A stretch of DNA of 64,000 nt from an uncultured Dehalococcoidia bacterium (GCA_958296385.1 OY282494.1:2145537-2209536), one strand, 5' to 3'. Positions 6,822-19,076 are shown, numbered from the stretch's first letter. Numbers and translations are program-made. The notes: generated from the letters alone by a model not told the origin.

Positions 6822-9800
6822 TTATCCGGCGCGCCGCCGCCTCAGCAGGGCGATGCCTCCGCCTACTATGGCCAGGGCGATTACGGCAATAATGCCAATC
6901 AGCAGCCACGGCGCGCCGCCGCCGGCCGGCTCAACCGCCGGCGTCGTAACGACGGTTTCGCCTCCGGCAGGGGGTGTAGGCGCAGCCATTGCCGGCGTTA
7001 GGATTGCGATTTGGGATTGGCCGTCCACCCGCACGGTTACCTCGGCGCGGGCGTCCGGGGCTACGATGGGGAGTTGTACGGCTTGGGTTTGGCCGGGTGG
7101 GATGGTTAGCGTTTGGCGTTGTACCACTTCGCCGGCGATTTCCAAGGTTAGCTGGTACTCGGCGATGATGGGGCCGGGGTTGGTTACGGGGAACTCTGCC
7201 ATCAGCGCGCTGCCCGGTTGCGGGTTGTTGTTGCTGAAGGTTATATCTCCGAGTACGGGCGGCTGCTGGATGGCGGCGGCTACCGGGGGCGGTTGGGTTG
7301 GCGGTAGCGCCGTTGGGGTTACTGCCGGCATGGGTGTTGGCGCCGGCGTTGGCGTGGGCCGGACGGTGGCCGGCGTTGGCGTGGGCGTTGGGGCGGGTGT
7401 TGAGGCCGGCGTGGTTGGGGCCGGTGTTGGCGTGGGTGTTGGCTGCGGGGCCGGCGTTGGCGTGGGCCGCGGGGCCGGCGTAGTGCTGCCGCCGCCGCTG
7501 CCGCCGGAGCCACCACCGGAACCGCCGGTAGGAGTGCTGCCGGTAGGAGTGCTGTCGTCGTCGTCGTCATCCTCCTCGTCGGGCGGCGGCGGCGGCGGGG
7601 CGGCGGTTGTGGTGGCGGGGCGGCCGGTTATGAATGGGGAGAAGTCGGTTACGGTGCCGCAGACTTTGCCGTTTTGCACCCGGCTGGGCACCGTCCGCCA
7701 GCTGCCGGACTGGTAGTGCATTAGCTGGGGGGTTCCGCTGCCGCCCTGGGGTATCGGCAGGCAGATTTGCAGGCCGCCCGGCGGCGCCGGCGTTGCGCTG
7801 ATGTCCACCAGGGTAGCGCCGTCCAGGGTGTAGCCGCTGCGGGTGGTTGGGGTGCCGGCCGCGCTGCTGAACGTTACGGACAAGTCGGCGTTCACGCCTT
7901 GCACGGTGCGGGCGGTTATGCCCTCGGGGAGGTCGGGTGCGCCGATTACGGTTAACGTGGTGGTGGCGTTTATGGTGTGGGTTGTGGGGGTGGCGTCGGT
8001 TGGCGGTATGATTACGACCGGGCTGCTCTCCGCCGCGCCGGGTTCCCGGAGCAGCACGGGCAGCGGGGTGGCGTCGCTGGCCACGCCCCGGATGGTGGGC
8101 GTGTGCGTAATCTCGAACACGTTGTGCACCGTGTCGGCGTCGGCCGTATTGCTGACCGTTACCGTCTGGATGGTGGCAAAGTCGGTGGTGGTAAATTCCA
8201 GGGAGGCCGGGTTGACGGTTACTGCGGGGTTGCCGCTGGCGATGGCCACGGTGGTATCGGCAACGGGCGCGGCCGCCAGTCGCACGGTGTACGTATCGTT
8301 GACGCCCTCATCCAGGGACAACTCGCTCTCGGACAGGGTGATGCCCGGCGCGGTGGTGTCCTGCACCATTACGGTTACGTCGGCGGTAACCCCGGCCTCA
8401 AAGCCGCCGGTTTCGCTGGCGGTGTGCGTTATCGTGTCGGTGTCGTCGACCGCATTGGCGTCGGCTACCGCTTTGACGGTTACCGTCTGCGGATTATTCC
8501 AGGTGCTGGCGTTGAAAGTGAGGGACGCCGGGGTTACGGTGGTTTTGGCGGCGTCGTTGCTGATGGCTACGGTTACCGTTGCCGAGGGGCGGTGGCTCAG
8601 TTTGACGGTGTAGGCTGCGCCGGTGTCGTCGCCCTCGGTTACGGTGCGGGTGGTTTCGGACAGTACCAGGGAGCCCTCGTCGTCGTCGGTTATCGTTACG
8701 GACAGGGTTTTGGTGGACAGGACGTTGTAGTCGGTGTCGGTGCTGGACGGGTTGTGGGTAATCGTGGGCGTGGTGTCGTCGGCCAGGTCGTTGTCGCCGC
8801 CGGCGCGCACGTTTATCGTCTGCGCCGTCGTCCCGGTGGTGGTGCTGAACGTCAGCGTTTCGCTGGCGGTGAACGCGGTTGAGGCGTCGGGGCCGTCGAT
8901 GGTCAGGTTGCCCGTTGCGGTTACCGTTACCATTACGTCGGCGCTGGGCAGGGTGGACAGCCGCACGGTGTACGATTCGCCGCTGGCGTCCTCCTCCTCT
9001 ACTGACAGCGAGGCTTGGGACAGCAGGAGGTTGGGTATGTCGTTGTCGGTGACGTTCACGGTCAGGTTTTTGCTGATGCCGTCGTAGCCGCTGGCGGTGG
9101 ACGTGGCGTCGGTGGCGGCGTGGCTCAGGGTTACGCCGGATTCGTTGTCGTTGTTGCCGTCGTCCGGCGCCTGGATGGTTACCATCTGCGCCGTGTTGTA
9201 GTCCGTCGGGGTGAAAGTCAGCGTCTGGCTGCTGGCGAAAGTGCCGCCGGCTTTGTTGATTCTCAGGCTGGCGGTGTGGTCGCTGGGGACGGTTACGGTT
9301 ACGGTTACGTTGGCCAGGGGCGCGTTGGTCAGGGCTACGTCGTAAGTGACGTTGGGCGTGGCTTCCTCGGTTACGTCCAGCGTGGTGATGGCCGCGCTGT
9401 TGCGAGTGAGGGTGATTGCGGGCGTGGTGGTGTCGTCAATTGCAACGGACAGCGTGGTGGTGGCGGTGTTCTCAAAGCCGCTGCCGGCGCCGGCGGCGGT
9501 GTGCGTCAGGGTGGCTGTGCCGTCGGCCAGGTCGGTGTCGCTGGCCGCGCTGACCGTTACCGTGCGCGGCGAGTTCCAGTTGCCGGCGTTGAAAGTCGGC
9601 ATTGCGGGGTTGATGGTAACGTCCGCGTTGTCGCTGGCGATGGTTACGGTTACCGTGCTGGCCGCTTTGGGCGGGCCGCCCAGCCGCACGGTGTAGGTGT
9701 TGCTGGCGCCCTCGTCCACGTCCAGTGCGGCGGTGGAGATGAGGATGGTATCCCGGCCCTGCTTGAGCAGGTCCAGGCCGTCGTATTGCAGCGCCGGGTA

Positions 9801-12800
9801 TTGGGTAGCGTAGCCGAAGTTCCAGGGGTTGTCGTTAGCGGATGTGCCGCCAACGTCCACGTTCCAATCGGAGTAGATGCCGCTGCCGTAGGCGGTGGGC
9901 GTTTGCAGCCCGCTGGTAGTCTGGCCGCCGGCGCCGGTGATGCCGCTGGTAGTCGTGTCCCAATAGCTGTTGACCACCGTAGCGCCGGAGAGCAGAAAAC
10001 CGACCAGCCCGCCGATGTTGTTCGCGTCCGACGTAACCGTTCCCGTTGCATAAGACGCCGTGATGACGGACGCGCCGGTTTGGGCCACTCCGACCAGGCC
10101 GCCGACTTGAGAGTTGCCGCCGGCGCCGCCGGCTACCGCGCCGGTAGCATAGCTGGCCGTCAGCGTGCCGCCGAACAGATAGCCCACCAAGCCGCCGGCC
10201 GCCACCGAGGTGGCAGTATTGGCGGCAGTTACATCCACCCGGGCATAGCTGGCCTGCACTGGGCCCGCGGCGTAACCCACCAGCCCGCCGATAAGTTTGT
10301 TAGCGGAGCCGGTACTGGTATTGGTGGAAGTTACGCTGCCGGTAGCCCAGCTGGACGTTACCGACCCGCCGGTACTCACCTGACCGGCCAGGACGCCGGC
10401 GTTGATTGTAGCAGCGGCCCCGGTAATGCTGGCGTCAGGCAGGCCCACGCCGGACATGTCGCCGCTGATTTGGCCGAACAGCCCCACGTAGCTCACGCTG
10501 GCGGCGGCGTCAATAGTCAGGTTGGCGATGGTGCGGTTGTTGCCGTCAAAGTCACCCGTGTAAGTTCCGATGGGCGTCCAGTTGTCGTAGGGCGCGTCGG
10601 CTACGTCATCGTTGCCGGTGGTGTCAAAGTCCAGGTCGGCGGTCAGTTCGTAGCCGGCGCAGGTGGTTTGGCAGCCCATGCCGGCGCTCAGGCCGGGGAA
10701 CGCGGCCGCGTACTTGGCGCTGTCGCTGCCTTTGGCGATGCCGGCGCCGTCGCCGTTCAGGTCGTAGCGGATGGCGTCCAGCTGGGCCAGGGTGGTGACG
10801 TCAATCAGGTTGTTGTCGTTGCCGTCGTAGTCCTCGGCGGTGCTGCCGCGCTGCCGGTCGATGGCGACGGCATCCCGGTCAAATTGCAGGATGGGGTATT
10901 GGCTGGCGGTGCCGAAGTACCAGGGGTCGTCGAGGCCGGAGCTGTCTCCGGTGCTGGTATCAGCGTCCGCGTCCACGTTCCAGTCGGAGTAGATGCCGGT
11001 GCTGCCGTAGGCGGTGGGCGTTTGCAATGCGCTGGTGTTTTGGCCGGTGCCGGGGCCGGCGGCGCCGCTGGTATCGGTATTGTAATAGCTGATGGTTACC
11101 GTGGCATCGGCGGGCCGGGTGGCGACCAGGCCGCCGGTGTTGGCGAGGGCGCCGGAGCTAACCGCTCCCGTAGCGTAAGACGCCGTTATGGAGGTGGTGG
11201 CCGAATTGTTCATCGAGCCCGCCAGGCCGCCGGTGTGGGAGGCAATGGTCGCGCCGCCGGCTACTGCGCCGGTGGCGTAGCTGGCCGTCACTGAGGCGCC
11301 GGACAGAAGCCCGGCCAGGCCGCCGGCGTGCACCGTTGTGGCCGTATTGGCGGCGGTTACCGTTACGCCGGCGTAGCTGGCGCGCACCGCGCCGCCGTTG
11401 TAGCCCACCAGCCCGCCGACGTACTTAAAGTCGGTGCTCGTGCTGCTGGAGGTTACGCTGCCCGTAGCCCAGCCGGAGGTTATCGTTCCGCCCAGCCCCA
11501 GCGAGCCGGCCAGCGCGCCGATGGCGAGATTGTCCCGGGCCCCGGTTACGCTGGCGTTGGGCAGGCCCACTGCGGAGATGGCGCCGGTGGTCGTGCCGAA
11601 CAGGCCCACGGTGATGACGGCCGTACCAGCGTTGACGTTCAGGTTGGAGATGATGTGCCCGTTGCCCTGGAACGTGCCGCTGTACGGCGTTGTGTCGGTT
11701 CCGATGGGCGTCCAGCCGGCGCCGCCGTTGTGATAGGCGTCGTCGGTACGGGTAGGCTGGCCGGTGTTAAAGTCCAGGTCGGCCCGCAGTTCGTAGCCGG
11801 TGCAGTCGTTGTCGTCGGCGTCGTCGGTGGTGATGGGGCAGCCCATGCCGGCGGCGGCGATGGGAAACGCGGCGGCGTACGCGACCCGGTTGGCCATGCC
11901 CACCCCGCCGTCGCCGTCCAGGTCATAGCGGATGGCGTTGAGCTGGGCCAGCGTCGTGACGTCAATCAGGCCGTCGTCGTCGTCATCGTAGTCTTTCTCC
12001 GGCACGGTTATGGTGAGGATGTACGACGTTTCCGAGCCGTCCTGCGCGGTGACGGTAAAGGTGATGACCGTCGTGGGGCCGCCCAGGGTGACCTGATAGC
12101 CGGCCGTGCCGGTATCGGCGTCCGCCGTAACGGGGGCGGCGCTGCCGATTACCGCGCTGTAAGACGCGCGGGCAGACGAGTGGGCCGGCGTACCGAGCAC
12201 GGTGACCGAGGTAAAGGTAGAGCCCTCGGGCACGCTTGCCGTGTAGACAGCAGTGCCCGTCGCAAAGGGCGTATTGAGCGTAACCCCGGTTACGCTGAGC
12301 CCGGAGAAGGCGCTGTCGGTGGCGATGGTCGGCTGGCGGGCAAACTGCGCCGCCGTGTTTGCGCTCAATACGCCGTACTTCAGCACCGGATAGTGCAGGC
12401 TGGTGCCAAAGTCCCAGGCGTCGTCGGGCCCGGTATCAAGGTCGTTGTCGCCGTCGGCGTTGTCAACGTCCACATCGTCCCAGGTGTGGTAGATGGGAGG
12501 CGTGCTGGTGGTAGGCGTGCGCAGCTCGTAGGTCTTGCGGCCCTCCCCGGCGCTGTCGGCCGGGGTAGTGTCGGCGATGCTGCTGGCGGTAACGTCCCAA
12601 TAGCTGGCGGTTATGGCGGCGGTGGTGCCGCTGACGACGTTGGCCAGCCCGCCGACGTTGGCGTTGGCGCCGGATGTTGCCGTGCCCCTGGCGTAAGACG
12701 CCGTGATGCTGGGCGACGTGCCGGACAGCAGCCCCACCAGGCTGCCGACGTAAGAAGTGGCGCTCGTGCCGCCGGTGACGTTGCCGGTGGCATAGCTGGC

Positions 12801-15800
12801 GACGACGTGGCCGCCAAACACGGTTCCAACCAGGCCGCCGGCCCTGGCCTGCGTCGCACTGCCGGCGGCGGCAACCGTTACGTCGGCGTAGCTGGTGCGC
12901 ACCGTGCCGGCGGTATGGCCCACCAGCCCGCCGACGTATTTGTCGGAGCTGCCGGCGCCGCTGGAATCTACGCTGCCCGTAGCCCAGCCGGACGTTATCG
13001 TTCCGCCCGACAGCGAGCCGGCCAGCGTGCCGATGGCGATAGGGTCACTCCCACCCCGGGCCCCGGCTACGCTGGCGTTGGGCAGGCCCACGCCGGAGAT
13101 GGCGCCGCTGGCCGTGCCGAACAGGCCCACGGTGACGACGGTCGCATCAGCGTTGACGGTCAGGTTGGAGATGGTATGCCCGTTGCCCTGGAACGTGCCG
13201 CTGTACGGCGTTCCGTCGGTGCCGATGGGCGTCCAGTTGTCGTAGGGCGCGTCGGCCATGTCGTCGTTGCCGGTGGTGTCAAAGTCCAGGTTATTGAGAA
13301 GTTCGTAGCCGGCGCAGGAGCCGGCGCAGCCAATCCCGGCGCCCAGGCCGGGGAACGCCGCCGCGTAAGTGGCCGCGCCCGCCCCGGCCGCCGGCGTGCC
13401 GTTGCCGTCCAGGTCATAGCGGATGGCGTTCATCTGGGCCAGGGTCGTAACGTCAATCAGATTGTCGTTGTCGGCGTCGTTGCTGCGCTGCCGGGCGATG
13501 CCCAGCGCGTTGCGTTCGTATTGCAGGATGGGATATTGGGCGTTGGTGCCGAAGTTCCAGGGGTTGTCGTTGGCCGACGTGCCGCCAACGTCCACGTTCC
13601 AGTCGGCGTAGATGCCGCTGCCGTAGGCGGTGGGGGATTGCAGCGCGGCGGTGGTTTGGCCGGCGCCGGCGCTGGTGGACGGGTCAGCATCGGCGATGCC
13701 GCTGGTGTCGGTGTCCCAATAGCTGTCGGTGATGACGGCGCCGCTGGGATTATTGCCGGCCAGCCCGCCGGTGTTGGCGTTGGCGCCGGACGTTGCCGTT
13801 CCGGTGGAGTAGGAGGCCGTTATGGTGGGCGTGCCGGAGGTGGGCAGCTGGCCCACCAGCCCGCCAACGTCAGAGGCGGCGCTCGTGCCGCCGGACACTG
13901 CGCCGGTGGCATAGCTGGCCGTTACCGAGCCGGCGCCGGTCGCTACGATGGCGCCTATACTCCCGACCAGGCCGCCGGCCCTAACATTCGTGGCCGCGTT
14001 GCTGGCCGTTACCGTCACGTCGGCGTAGCTGGCCCGCACTGTGCCATAGGAAAAACCCACCAGCCCGCCGGCGTTCTTGGTTGCGCTGTCGGCGTTGCTG
14101 GAGGCCACGCTGCCCGTGGCCCAGCTGGATGTTACCGTTCCGGACGCCCCCAGCGTGCCCGTCAGCGCGCCGATGGCGGTATTGTCCGCCGCCCCGGTTA
14201 CGCTGGCGTTGGGCAGTCCGATGCCGGTGACGGCGCCGGAAAGCGTGCCAAACAGGCCCACGGTGGCGATAGTAGCGCCGGAGTTGACGTGCAGGTTGGA
14301 CAAGGTATGCCCGTTGCCCCGGAACGTGCCGCTGAACGGCACGCGGTCGGTGCCGATGGGCGTCCAGCCGGCGCCGCCGTTGTAAAACTGATCGTTGGCG
14401 CGGTTGCCGTCATTGCCGGTGTCAAAGTCCAGGTCGGCCCGCAGTTCGTAGCCGATGCAGGCGGCCGCGCAGCCCATGCCGGCGCTCACGCCGGGGAACG
14501 CGTTGGCGTACTTGACGGCGCCCGCCCCCGTGACCGATGCGCCGTCGCCGTCCAAGTCGTAGCGGACGGCGTCCAGCCGGGCCAGCGTCGTAATGTCAAT
14601 CAGGTTGTTGTCGTTGGTGTCGTAATCCACGGTGGTTGCGTCGGGGTTGCGCTGCGCCTGGATGCCAATGGCGTCCCGGCCGAATTGCAGGATGGGGTAT
14701 TGGGAACTGGTGCCAAAGTACCAGGGGTCGTCGTTGCCGGTATTGCCGTCAACGTTCACGTTCCAGTTGAGGTAGATGCTGGAGCCGGTGCCGTAGGCGG
14801 TGGGCGTTTGCAATGCGCTGGCGCTCTGGCCCGCGCCGCCGCCGCCGGTGAGGGTGCAGGCGCCGGTGCTCCAGTAGCTGTTGGTTATGGTGCCCTGGCT
14901 CGGCGCCAGGCAGTACGACAAAACGCCCTGGCCCGCCGTCGCGGAAACGGAACCGGCGGCGTAACTGGCGATGATTGTGCCGCCGACATTGCTGGTGACC
15001 AGCCCGGCGGCGGTGGTAAAAGTACCCCCGCTACTGACGGCAGCAGTGGAGTAAGAGGCGCGTATCGTCCCCGTGTTGGTGCTGACCAGCCCGCCGGGTC
15101 TGCCAAAATTGCCGGTGGCACTAACGGCGCCGCTGCTGACATATACGGCGTTAATCGTGCCGCTGTTGTCGTGCGCCAGCGCGCCGGCATCCGCAGAGTG
15201 ACCCGAAGTGCTCACCGAGGGGTTAAACAGTCCCAATGCGGTGACCGTACTGCTGCTGCCCAATTCCGTGAATAGCCCGACCCCTCCATTAGGGGCGCTC
15301 GAGTTGATGGTCAGGTTGGAAATGGTATGGCCGTTGCCCTGGAAAGTGGACGTGTAAGTACCGAGGGGCGACCAGTTGGGGTAAGCGTCGTTGCTGTCCA
15401 CGTCGTCATCGCCGTCGGTGTCAAAGTCCAGGTCGGCCATCAGCTCATAGCCGGCGCAGGTAGCGGCGCAGCCCATCCGCCCGGTGGCCAGGAACTGGCG
15501 GTGCGGAAAGGCGGCAACGTAATCGGCGTGGGTAGCATCGCCGTTGCCGTTCAGGTCATGGCGGATGGCGTTCAGCTGGGCCAGCGTGGTGATGTCAATG
15601 AGGTTGTCGTCATCGGTATCGTAGTCGGTAAGCAGGTATTTCAGCACGGGAAGTTGCGCTGACGTGCCAAACGCCCAGGGGTCATCGTTGCCGACTACGC
15701 CGTCCAGGTTCAAGTTCCAGGCGGAGTAAATGCCGGTGTAGCCGGTGGGCGTTTGCAGCTGGGTGGCGGTTTGGGCCGTGCCGGGGCCGGCGGCGGTGCA

Positions 15801-17090
15801 GGCGGTAGAACTGTAATAGCTGCCTCTGATGGTGCCGGTATTGCTGCCGCCGACGGCGCTGTTGAGGCCCGTCAGGCAGCCGGAGTTAACCATGTTGCCG
15901 CTGGCGGTAACGGCGCTGGCCGCGTAGCTGTATTCAATAACTGCGCTGTTATCGGCGTTGCTGCCCGCCAGCCCGCCAACGATATCGCGCGCGCCGGTGC
16001 TGCTCACCGTGGTTCCGGCGGCGTAAGACGCCCGTATCGTCCCGCGATTATTCCCCACCAGCCCGCCGACGCCCGAGTCGCCCCTGTTGCCGGTAACGGA
16101 GCCGCCCCGGACGTAAGAGGCGCTGATGACGCCGCTGTTATTCCCCACCAATGCCGCGGCAAAGGCGATGTCGCGAGTGGACGCCACAGTAGGATTAAGC
16201 AGTCCCACTGCGGTGATGACGCCGGAACCGCCCAGCGTCGAGAACATTGCGGCAAACCGGGTGCTGATGTTCAGGTTGGAGATGGTATGGCCGTTGCCCT
16301 GGAAAGTAGTCTCAAAAGTATCGATGGGCGACCAGTTGGCGTAGGCCCCGTCGGCGACGTCATCGCCGTCGGTGTCAAAGTCCAGGTCGGCCATCAACTC
16401 ATAGCCGGCGCAGGTACCCGGACAGCCCATGCGCCCGGTGGCGGCAGTTACGCGGTTCGGAAAAGCGGTATTGTAAGCAGTGGTTCCCGCTCCGGCAGTA
16501 GGGGCGCCGTCGCCGTCCAGGTCATGGCGGATGGCGTCAAGCTGGGCCAGCGTAGTGATTTCGATGAGGTTGTCGTTATCGGCATCGTAGTCGATAACGT
16601 TGACCTTGTGCCCGGCCTGCGCGGTAGCCAGCGTGTTGGGGAGGGCACGGTTGAGAGCGGAGGAGCTGCTGCCGCCGTCCTGGTGCCGAAAGGTGCCGGA
16701 GAGGGCGTTGGTAGCCACGGTGATGCCGTCGGCGTCACGATCGCCGGCAACGACCCGGTAAGTGAAGTCAACGTTTGAGCTGTTGGGGAAACTGGTATTC
16801 GAGCTGACAGTGCGGGTGTTGCTGCCAATGCCGATTCGCACTTGGCCATTGCTGATGCCATTGATATGAGTATTAAAGGACACCCGCACGGTGATGTCCT
16901 CGCCGGTGTGGTAACTGTCACCCGAAGCCGGGGTGGTGGTGATGCTGACCGCGCTGACAGTGGCAGTGTGGGCGGCGGCGGGCCGCACCTCCGGCAGCAG
17001 CCAGCCGGCCAAGCCCGCCAGCACGACAAACAGGGCCAGCGCAGCGCCGGCCAGCGCAAAGCGGATGCTAATACGGCGGCGGGGCATCAT
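6822..17090 (-). CDS. Giant GLUG-module surface protein, membrane-anchored
   Basis: About 3,422 residues. The best start is ATG 17090 (or 17087), giving a signal peptide MMPRRR + hydrophobic core + RPAAAHT cleavage region; an in-frame ATG at 17117 reads through the G12 tract but has no ribosome site. Order: an N-terminal beta-sandwich domain; six ~1-kb modules each opening with a calcium-loop-like header such as [18 protein letters not shown] followed by DLDGDG and GLUG repeats (G-x-GG-LVG, ASYATG); a cadherin-like beta-sandwich near 12.3 kb; about five Calx-beta-like repeats (9.7-8.0 kb); a Pro/Thr-rich stalk with an Asp run (7.6-7.3 kb); a CARDB-like domain; and a final transmembrane helix followed by RRRRAG. 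It is probably an adhesin or cell-surface fibre anchored by its C-terminal helix; ligand unknown. Confidence 0.85.
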   Translation of the reverse strand: MMPRRRISIRFALAGAALALFVVLAGLAGWLLPEVRPAAAHTATVSAVSITTTPASGDSYHTGEDITVRVSFNTHINGISNGQVRIGIGSNTRTVSSNTSFPNSSNVDFTYRVVAGDRDADGITVATNALSGTFRHQDGGSSSSALNRALPNTLATAQAGHKVNVIDYDADNDNLIEITTLAQLDAIRHDLDGDGAPTAGAGTTAYNTAFPNRVTAATGRMGCPGTCAGYELMADLDFDTDGDDVADGAYANWSPIDTFETTFQGNGHTISNLNISTRFAAMFSTLGGSGVITAVGLLNPTVASTRDIAFAAALVGNNSGVISASYVRGGSVTGNRGDSGVGGLVGNNRGTIRASYAAGTTVSSTGARDIVGGLAGSNADNSAVIEYSYAASAVTASGNMVNSGCLTGLNSAVGGSNTGTIRGSYYSSTACTAAGPGTAQTATQLQTPTGYTGIYSAWNLNLDGVVGNDDPWAFGTSAQLPVLKYLLTDYDTDDDNLIDITTLAQLNAIRHDLNGNGDATHADYVAAFPHRQFLATGRMGCAATCAGYELMADLDFDTDGDDDVDSNDAYPNWSPLGTYTSTFQGNGHTISNLTINSSAPNGGVGLFTELGSSSTVTALGLFNPSVSTSGHSADAGALAHDNSGTINAVYVSSGAVSATGNFGRPGGLVSTNTGTIRASYSTAAVSSGGTFTTAAGLVTSNVGGTIIASYAAGSVSATAGQGVLSYCLAPSQGTITNSYWSTGACTLTGGGGAGQSASALQTPTAYGTGSSIYLNWNVNVDGNTGNDDPWYFGTSSQYPILQFGRDAIGIQAQRNPDATTVDYDTNDNNLIDITTLARLDAVRYDLDGDGASVTGAGAVKYANAFPGVSAGMGCAAACIGYELRADLDFDTGNDGNRANDQFYNGGAGWTPIGTDRVPFSGTFRGNGHTLSNLHVNSGATIATVGLFGTLSGAVTGIGLPNASVTGAADNTAIGALTGTLGASGTVTSSWATGSVASSNADSATKNAGGLVGFSYGTVRASYADVTVTASNAATNVRAGGLVGSIGAIVATGAGSVTASYATGAVSGGTSAASDVGGLVGQLPTSGTPTITASYSTGTATSGANANTGGLAGNNPSGAVITDSYWDTDTSGIADADPSTSAGAGQTTAALQSPTAYGSGIYADWNVDVGGTSANDNPWNFGTNAQYPILQYERNALGIARQRSNDADNDNLIDVTTLAQMNAIRYDLDGNGTPAAGAGAATYAAAFPGLGAGIGCAGSCAGYELLNNLDFDTTGNDDMADAPYDNWTPIGTDGTPYSGTFQGNGHTISNLTVNADATVVTVGLFGTASGAISGVGLPNASVAGARGGSDPIAIGTLAGSLSGGTITSGWATGSVDSSGAGSSDKYVGGLVGHTAGTVRTSYADVTVAAAGSATQARAGGLVGTVFGGHVVASYATGNVTGGTSATSYVGSLVGLLSGTSPSITASYARGTATSGANANVGGLANVVSGTTAAITASYWDVTASSIADTTPADSAGEGRKTYELRTPTTSTPPIYHTWDDVDVDNADGDNDLDTGPDDAWDFGTSLHYPVLKYGVLSANTAAQFARQPTIATDSAFSGLSVTGVTLNTPFATGTAVYTASVPEGSTFTSVTVLGTPAHSSARASYSAVIGSAAPVTADADTGTAGYQVTLGGPTTVITFTVTAQDGSETSYILTITVPEKDYDDDDDGLIDVTTLAQLNAIRYDLDGDGGVGMANRVAYAAAFPIAAAGMGCPITTDDADDNDCTGYELRADLDFNTGQPTRTDDAYHNGGAGWTPIGTDTTPYSGTFQGNGHIISNLNVNAGTAVITVGLFGTTTGAISAVGLPNASVTGARDNLAIGALAGSLGLGGTITSGWATGSVTSSSTSTDFKYVGGLVGYNGGAVRASYAGVTVTAANTATTVHAGGLAGLLSGASVTASYATGAVAGGATIASHTGGLAGSMNNSATTSITASYATGAVSSGALANTGGLVATRPADATVTISYYNTDTSGAAGPGTGQNTSALQTPTAYGSTGIYSDWNVDADADTSTGDSSGLDDPWYFGTASQYPILQFDRDAVAIDRQRGSTAEDYDGNDNNLIDVTTLAQLDAIRYDLNGDGAGIAKGSDSAKYAAAFPGLSAGMGCQTTCAGYELTADLDFDTTGNDDVADAPYDNWTPIGTYTGDFDGNNRTIANLTIDAAASVSYVGLFGQISGDMSGVGLPDASITGAAATINAGVLAGQVSTGGSVTSSWATGSVTSTNTSTGSANKLIGGLVGYAAGPVQASYARVDVTAANTATSVAAGGLVGYLFGGTLTASYATGAVAGGAGGNSQVGGLVGVAQTGASVITASYATGTVTSDANNIGGLVGFLLSGATVVNSYWDTTTSGITGAGGQTTSGLQTPTAYGSGIYSDWNVDVGGTSANDNPWNFGYATQYPALQYDGLDLLKQGRDTILISTAALDVDEGASNTYTVRLGGPPKAASTVTVTIASDNADVTINPAMPTFNAGNWNSPRTVTVSAASDTDLADGTATLTHTAAGAGSGFENTATTTLSVAIDDTTTPAITLTRNSAAITTLDVTEEATPNVTYDVALTNAPLANVTVTVTVPSDHTASLRINKAGGTFASSQTLTFTPTDYNTAQMVTIQAPDDGNNDNESGVTLSHAATDATSTASGYDGISKNLTVNVTDNDIPNLLLSQASLSVEEEDASGESYTVRLSTLPSADVMVTVTATGNLTIDGPDASTAFTASETLTFSTTTGTTAQTINVRAGGDNDLADDTTPTITHNPSSTDTDYNVLSTKTLSVTITDDDEGSLVLSETTRTVTEGDDTGAAYTVKLSHRPSATVTVAISNDAAKTTVTPASLTFNASTWNNPQTVTVKAVADANAVDDTDTITHTASETGGFEAGVTADVTVMVQDTTAPGITLSESELSLDEGVNDTYTVRLAAAPVADTTVAIASGNPAVTVNPASLEFTTTDFATIQTVTVSNTADADTVHNVFEITHTPTIRGVASDATPLPVLLREPGAAESSPVVIIPPTDATPTTHTINATTTLTVIGAPDLPEGITARTVQGVNADLSVTFSSAAGTPTTRSGYTLDGATLVDISATPAPPGGLQICLPIPQGGSGTPQLMHYQSGSWRTVPSRVQNGKVCGTVTDFSPFITGRPATTTAAPPPPPPDEEDDDDDDSTPTGSTPTGGSGGGSGGSGGGSTTPAPRPTPTPAPQPTPTPTPAPTTPASTPAPTPTPTPATVRPTPTPAPTPMPAVTPTALPPTQPPPVAAAIQQPPVLGDITFSNNNPQPGSALMAEFPVTNPGPIIAEYQLTLEIAGEVVQRQTLTIPPGQTQAVQLPIVAPDARAEVTVRVDGQSQIAILTPAMAAPTPPAGGETVVTTPAVEPAGGGAPWLLIGIIAVIALAIVGGGIALLRRRRAG
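10740..16605 (-). repeat. Six long protein-coding GLUG modules of ~0.95-1.5 kb
   Basis: Module headers encoding DxDxxDNLI(E/D)xTTLAQ and DLDG(D/N)G occur near 16.55, 15.60, 14.59, 13.43, 11.95 and 10.79 kb. Spacing is about 1 kb except for the fourth interval, which holds an extra cadherin-like domain. Module ends share the pattern NPWNFG/DPWYFG + YPILQF/Y. The units are diverged rather than recent copies, but contain short near-identical patches. Confidence 0.8.
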
Positions 17091-17094
17091 TCTA

Positions 17095-17106
17095 CCCCCC
17101 CCCCCC
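17095..17106 (-). repeat. G12 homopolymer tract four bases before the surface-protein start
   Basis: Twelve consecutive C on the plus strand read as G12 on the coding strand, followed by TAGA and then ATG 17090. The tract replaces a normal Shine-Dalgarno and is long enough to be prone to slippage. A change in length would alter ribosome-site spacing, or shift the frame if the upstream ATG 17117 is used. Confidence 0.85.
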
Positions 17107-17216
17107 GTTCCGAACATTCGCGCTACGCAGCAAACTCACACCCCAGCCGGCAAGCATCGGCAAAACCTCCAGCCCGCAAAGCGGGGCATTGATAAACGCA
17201 AAGCATAACGGCAGGG

Positions 17217-17225
17217 ATTATAGCA
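17217..17225 (-). promoter_or_regulatory. Extended -10 promoter for the giant surface-protein gene
   Basis: The minus strand reads TGCTATAAT, a perfect extended -10. Transcription would start near 17210 and leave a 5' leader of about 120 bases that includes the G12 tract. No clear -35 is visible, as expected for an extended -10. Confidence 0.55.
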
Positions 17226-17256
17226 CAAAACCGGCGGGGGGCAAGCCCACCCCAAC

Positions 17257-18060
17257 CTAGCCGCCCCCCTGCTGCCGGAGCTGCTCCTGCAACTCGCGAA
17301 CCTGCGCCTCAGCCTGCAGGCGGGCAGCACGCTCCTGCTCGGCGCGGGCCTCGGCGCGGAGGCGGTCCTCCCGCTCGCGGAGAAAGGCTTCCTGCCTCTC
17401 GTCAAACGTCGGGATGTGCTGCCCCGTTTCCGGGTCGTACCAACCCAACATACCCTGCTCTCCCTGCACGGGCTCCCACCGCAGGTACACGTTCAGCACG
17501 GGGCTGTACCCCTGCAAAGAACCGTCGGGCAATTCCTCAATAGGGATAGGCTCATACCCCCCATCCACCAAACGGTCGCCGGCCAGCCGCACTCCGTGAG
17601 AATCCCCCGTCTCGTCAAAGCGCCAGTACTCCAGGATGCCCAGCCCCGCGTAATCAGCCGGCTTCTCCTCAACGTCCACCTTGGCCGTGCTTGGCGAGGC
17701 AATTTCCAGCACAAAATCCGGCGGCTTGCCCTGCTCCGTGATTAGATAACCCCGGGTGGCATGGTAAGCCTGCGGGTCAACGTCAAAAGCCACGAGCAAA
17801 TCAGGCAGACGCAGGCCGGTAGTGCCGGGGCGCGGCCCACGCGCAATCCAACGGTCCGCGGTGACCAGGGTGGTAGCCTCATTGCCGAGATACCGGGCCA
17901 GGTGGTGGCAATGGCCCGTATAGGTCATTTGTCGGTGGTTAGTCATTGCCTCATCAATCTCACGTTCAGGCGGGTCCGGAAACCGGAAACGGGCCGGGGC
18001 CGGCGATGGCGGCGGCGGCGTTTTGACGGCGATGGCGGTGTTAGCGGTGGTGGTGGTCAT
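17257..18060 (-). CDS. Uma2-family (PD-(D/E)XK-like) protein, cluster copy 1
   Basis: A 267-residue protein. ATG 18060 is chosen over the in-frame GTG 18072 because GAGGTGAGG lies just before it. Uma2/DUF820 core motifs are present: LRLPDLLVAFD (Asp), DFVLEIASPST (Glu), VEEKPADYAGLGILEYW (Lys and the EYW signature). These match a PD-(D/E)XK nuclease-like active site, although cellular function of the family is not established. The N-terminus is proline-rich and the last 50 residues form an Arg/Glu/Ala coiled coil (AEARAEQERAARLQAEAQ). It is the last of three tandem same-strand paralogues, each with its own -10. Confidence 0.85.
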   Translation of the reverse strand: MTTTTANTAIAVKTPPPPSPAPARFRFPDPPEREIDEAMTNHRQMTYTGHCHHLARYLGNEATTLVTADRWIARGPRPGTTGLRLPDLLVAFDVDPQAYHATRGYLITEQGKPPDFVLEIASPSTAKVDVEEKPADYAGLGILEYWRFDETGDSHGVRLAGDRLVDGGYEPIPIEELPDGSLQGYSPVLNVYLRWEPVQGEQGMLGWYDPETGQHIPTFDERQEAFLREREDRLRAEARAEQERAARLQAEAQVRELQEQLRQQGGG

Positions 18061-18150
18061 GCTGAACCTCACCTCTGGAACCCGGCGGGATGGATGGACG
18101 GATGGATGGCCCGTTGCGCCGGATGGGACGGGATGCGATGCCTGCGGCGT

Positions 18151-18156
18151 ATTATA
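18151..18156 (-). promoter_or_regulatory. -10 element upstream of Uma2 copy 1
   Basis: Minus strand TATAAT about 90 bases before ATG 18060. The surrounding CGCTATAATACGC is repeated before copy 2 (19071-19076), so promoter regions were duplicated with the genes. No convincing -35. Confidence 0.45.
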
Positions 18157-18209
18157 GCGGGTTCTGGCGGCTGACTGAAAAAACGGGCAGTCTAGCCCGT
18201 CCCGGACGC

Positions 18210-19001
18210 CTACCCACCACCGCGCAGCCGCAGCCGCTCCCGCAACTCCCGAACCTGCGCCTCAGCCTGGAGGCGGGCGGCGTGTTCCTGCTCGGCGCGG
18301 GCCTCGGCCTGTTCAGCCCGGGATTCAGCCTGGAGGAAGGCTTCCTGCCTCTCGTCAAACGTCGGGATGTGCTGCCCGGTTTCCGGGTCGTACCACCCCA
18401 ACCCGTCCTGTTCCGCCCGCAGGTACAGGTTCAACACCGCGCTATATCCTTGCAAAGACCCATCCGGCAGTTCCTCAATGGGAATGGGCTCATACTGCCC
18501 ATCCACCAAACGGCCGCCGGCCAGCCGCGTGTCGTGAAACTCCCCCGTTTTGTCAAAGCGCCAGTACTCCGGGATGCCTAACCCAGCGTAGTCGGCCGGT
18601 TTCTGATCCACATCCACGCGGGCGGTGCTTTTCGACGCCACCTCAAGCACAAAATCCGGCGGCTTGCCCTGCTCCGTTATCAGATAACCCCCGGTGGCAA
18701 AGTAAGCCGCCGGGTCAACGTCAAAGGCGATGAGCAAATCGGGGCAGCGCAAGCCCAGAGTGCCGGGGCGCGGCCCGCGGGCCAGCCAAAAGTCAGCACC
18801 CACCAGGGTGGTATCCCGGTTGCCCAGGTGCCGGCTGAGATGCAGGGGGCTGCCCACCAAGTGCACATACTGGTAATTAGTCATTGCCTCATCAAGCTCA
18901 CGTTGGGGAGGATCCGGAAACTGGAAACGGGCCGGCGCCGGTGCGGACGGTAGCGGTGGTGGCGGCGGCGTTTTGACGGCGGTGATGTTTGTGATGGTCA
19001 T
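18210..19001 (-). CDS. Uma2-family protein, cluster copy 2
   Basis: A 263-residue paralogue starting at ATG 19001 (AGGTGAGG before it). Motifs: LRCPDLLIAFD, DFVLEVASKST and VDQKPADYAGLGIPEYW. The coiled-coil tail (QAESRAEQAEARAEQEHAA) resembles copy 1. The N-terminal stretch NYQYVHLVGSPLHLSRHL differs from copies 1 and 3, but the next 60 codons are nearly identical in DNA to copy 3, a sign of recent gene conversion. A PD-(D/E)XK-type fold is predicted; biological role unknown. Confidence 0.85.
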   Translation of the reverse strand: MTITNITAVKTPPPPPLPSAPAPARFQFPDPPQRELDEAMTNYQYVHLVGSPLHLSRHLGNRDTTLVGADFWLARGPRPGTLGLRCPDLLIAFDVDPAAYFATGGYLITEQGKPPDFVLEVASKSTARVDVDQKPADYAGLGIPEYWRFDKTGEFHDTRLAGGRLVDGQYEPIPIEELPDGSLQGYSAVLNLYLRAEQDGLGWYDPETGQHIPTFDERQEAFLQAESRAEQAEARAEQEHAARLQAEAQVRELRERLRLRGGG

Positions 19002-19070
19002 ACTGAACCTCACCTTTGGAACCCGGCGGGACGGGCTGTTGCGCCGGATGGGACACGATGCGTGCAGCGT

Positions 19071-19076
19071 ATTATA
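19071..19076 (-). promoter_or_regulatory. -10 element upstream of Uma2 copy 2
   Basis: Minus strand TATAAT about 70 bases before ATG 19001, in the same CGCTATAATACGC context as copy 1. Confidence 0.45.

Noticed and set aside
11328-15275. 1,315-residue plus-strand frame and its neighbours at 9015-11294 and 7843-8882
   Set aside because: They are antisense to the giant GLUG gene. Composition is extreme (Gly/Ala/Arg/Val), with no domain or ribosome site; they arise from the repetitive GC-rich coding strand.
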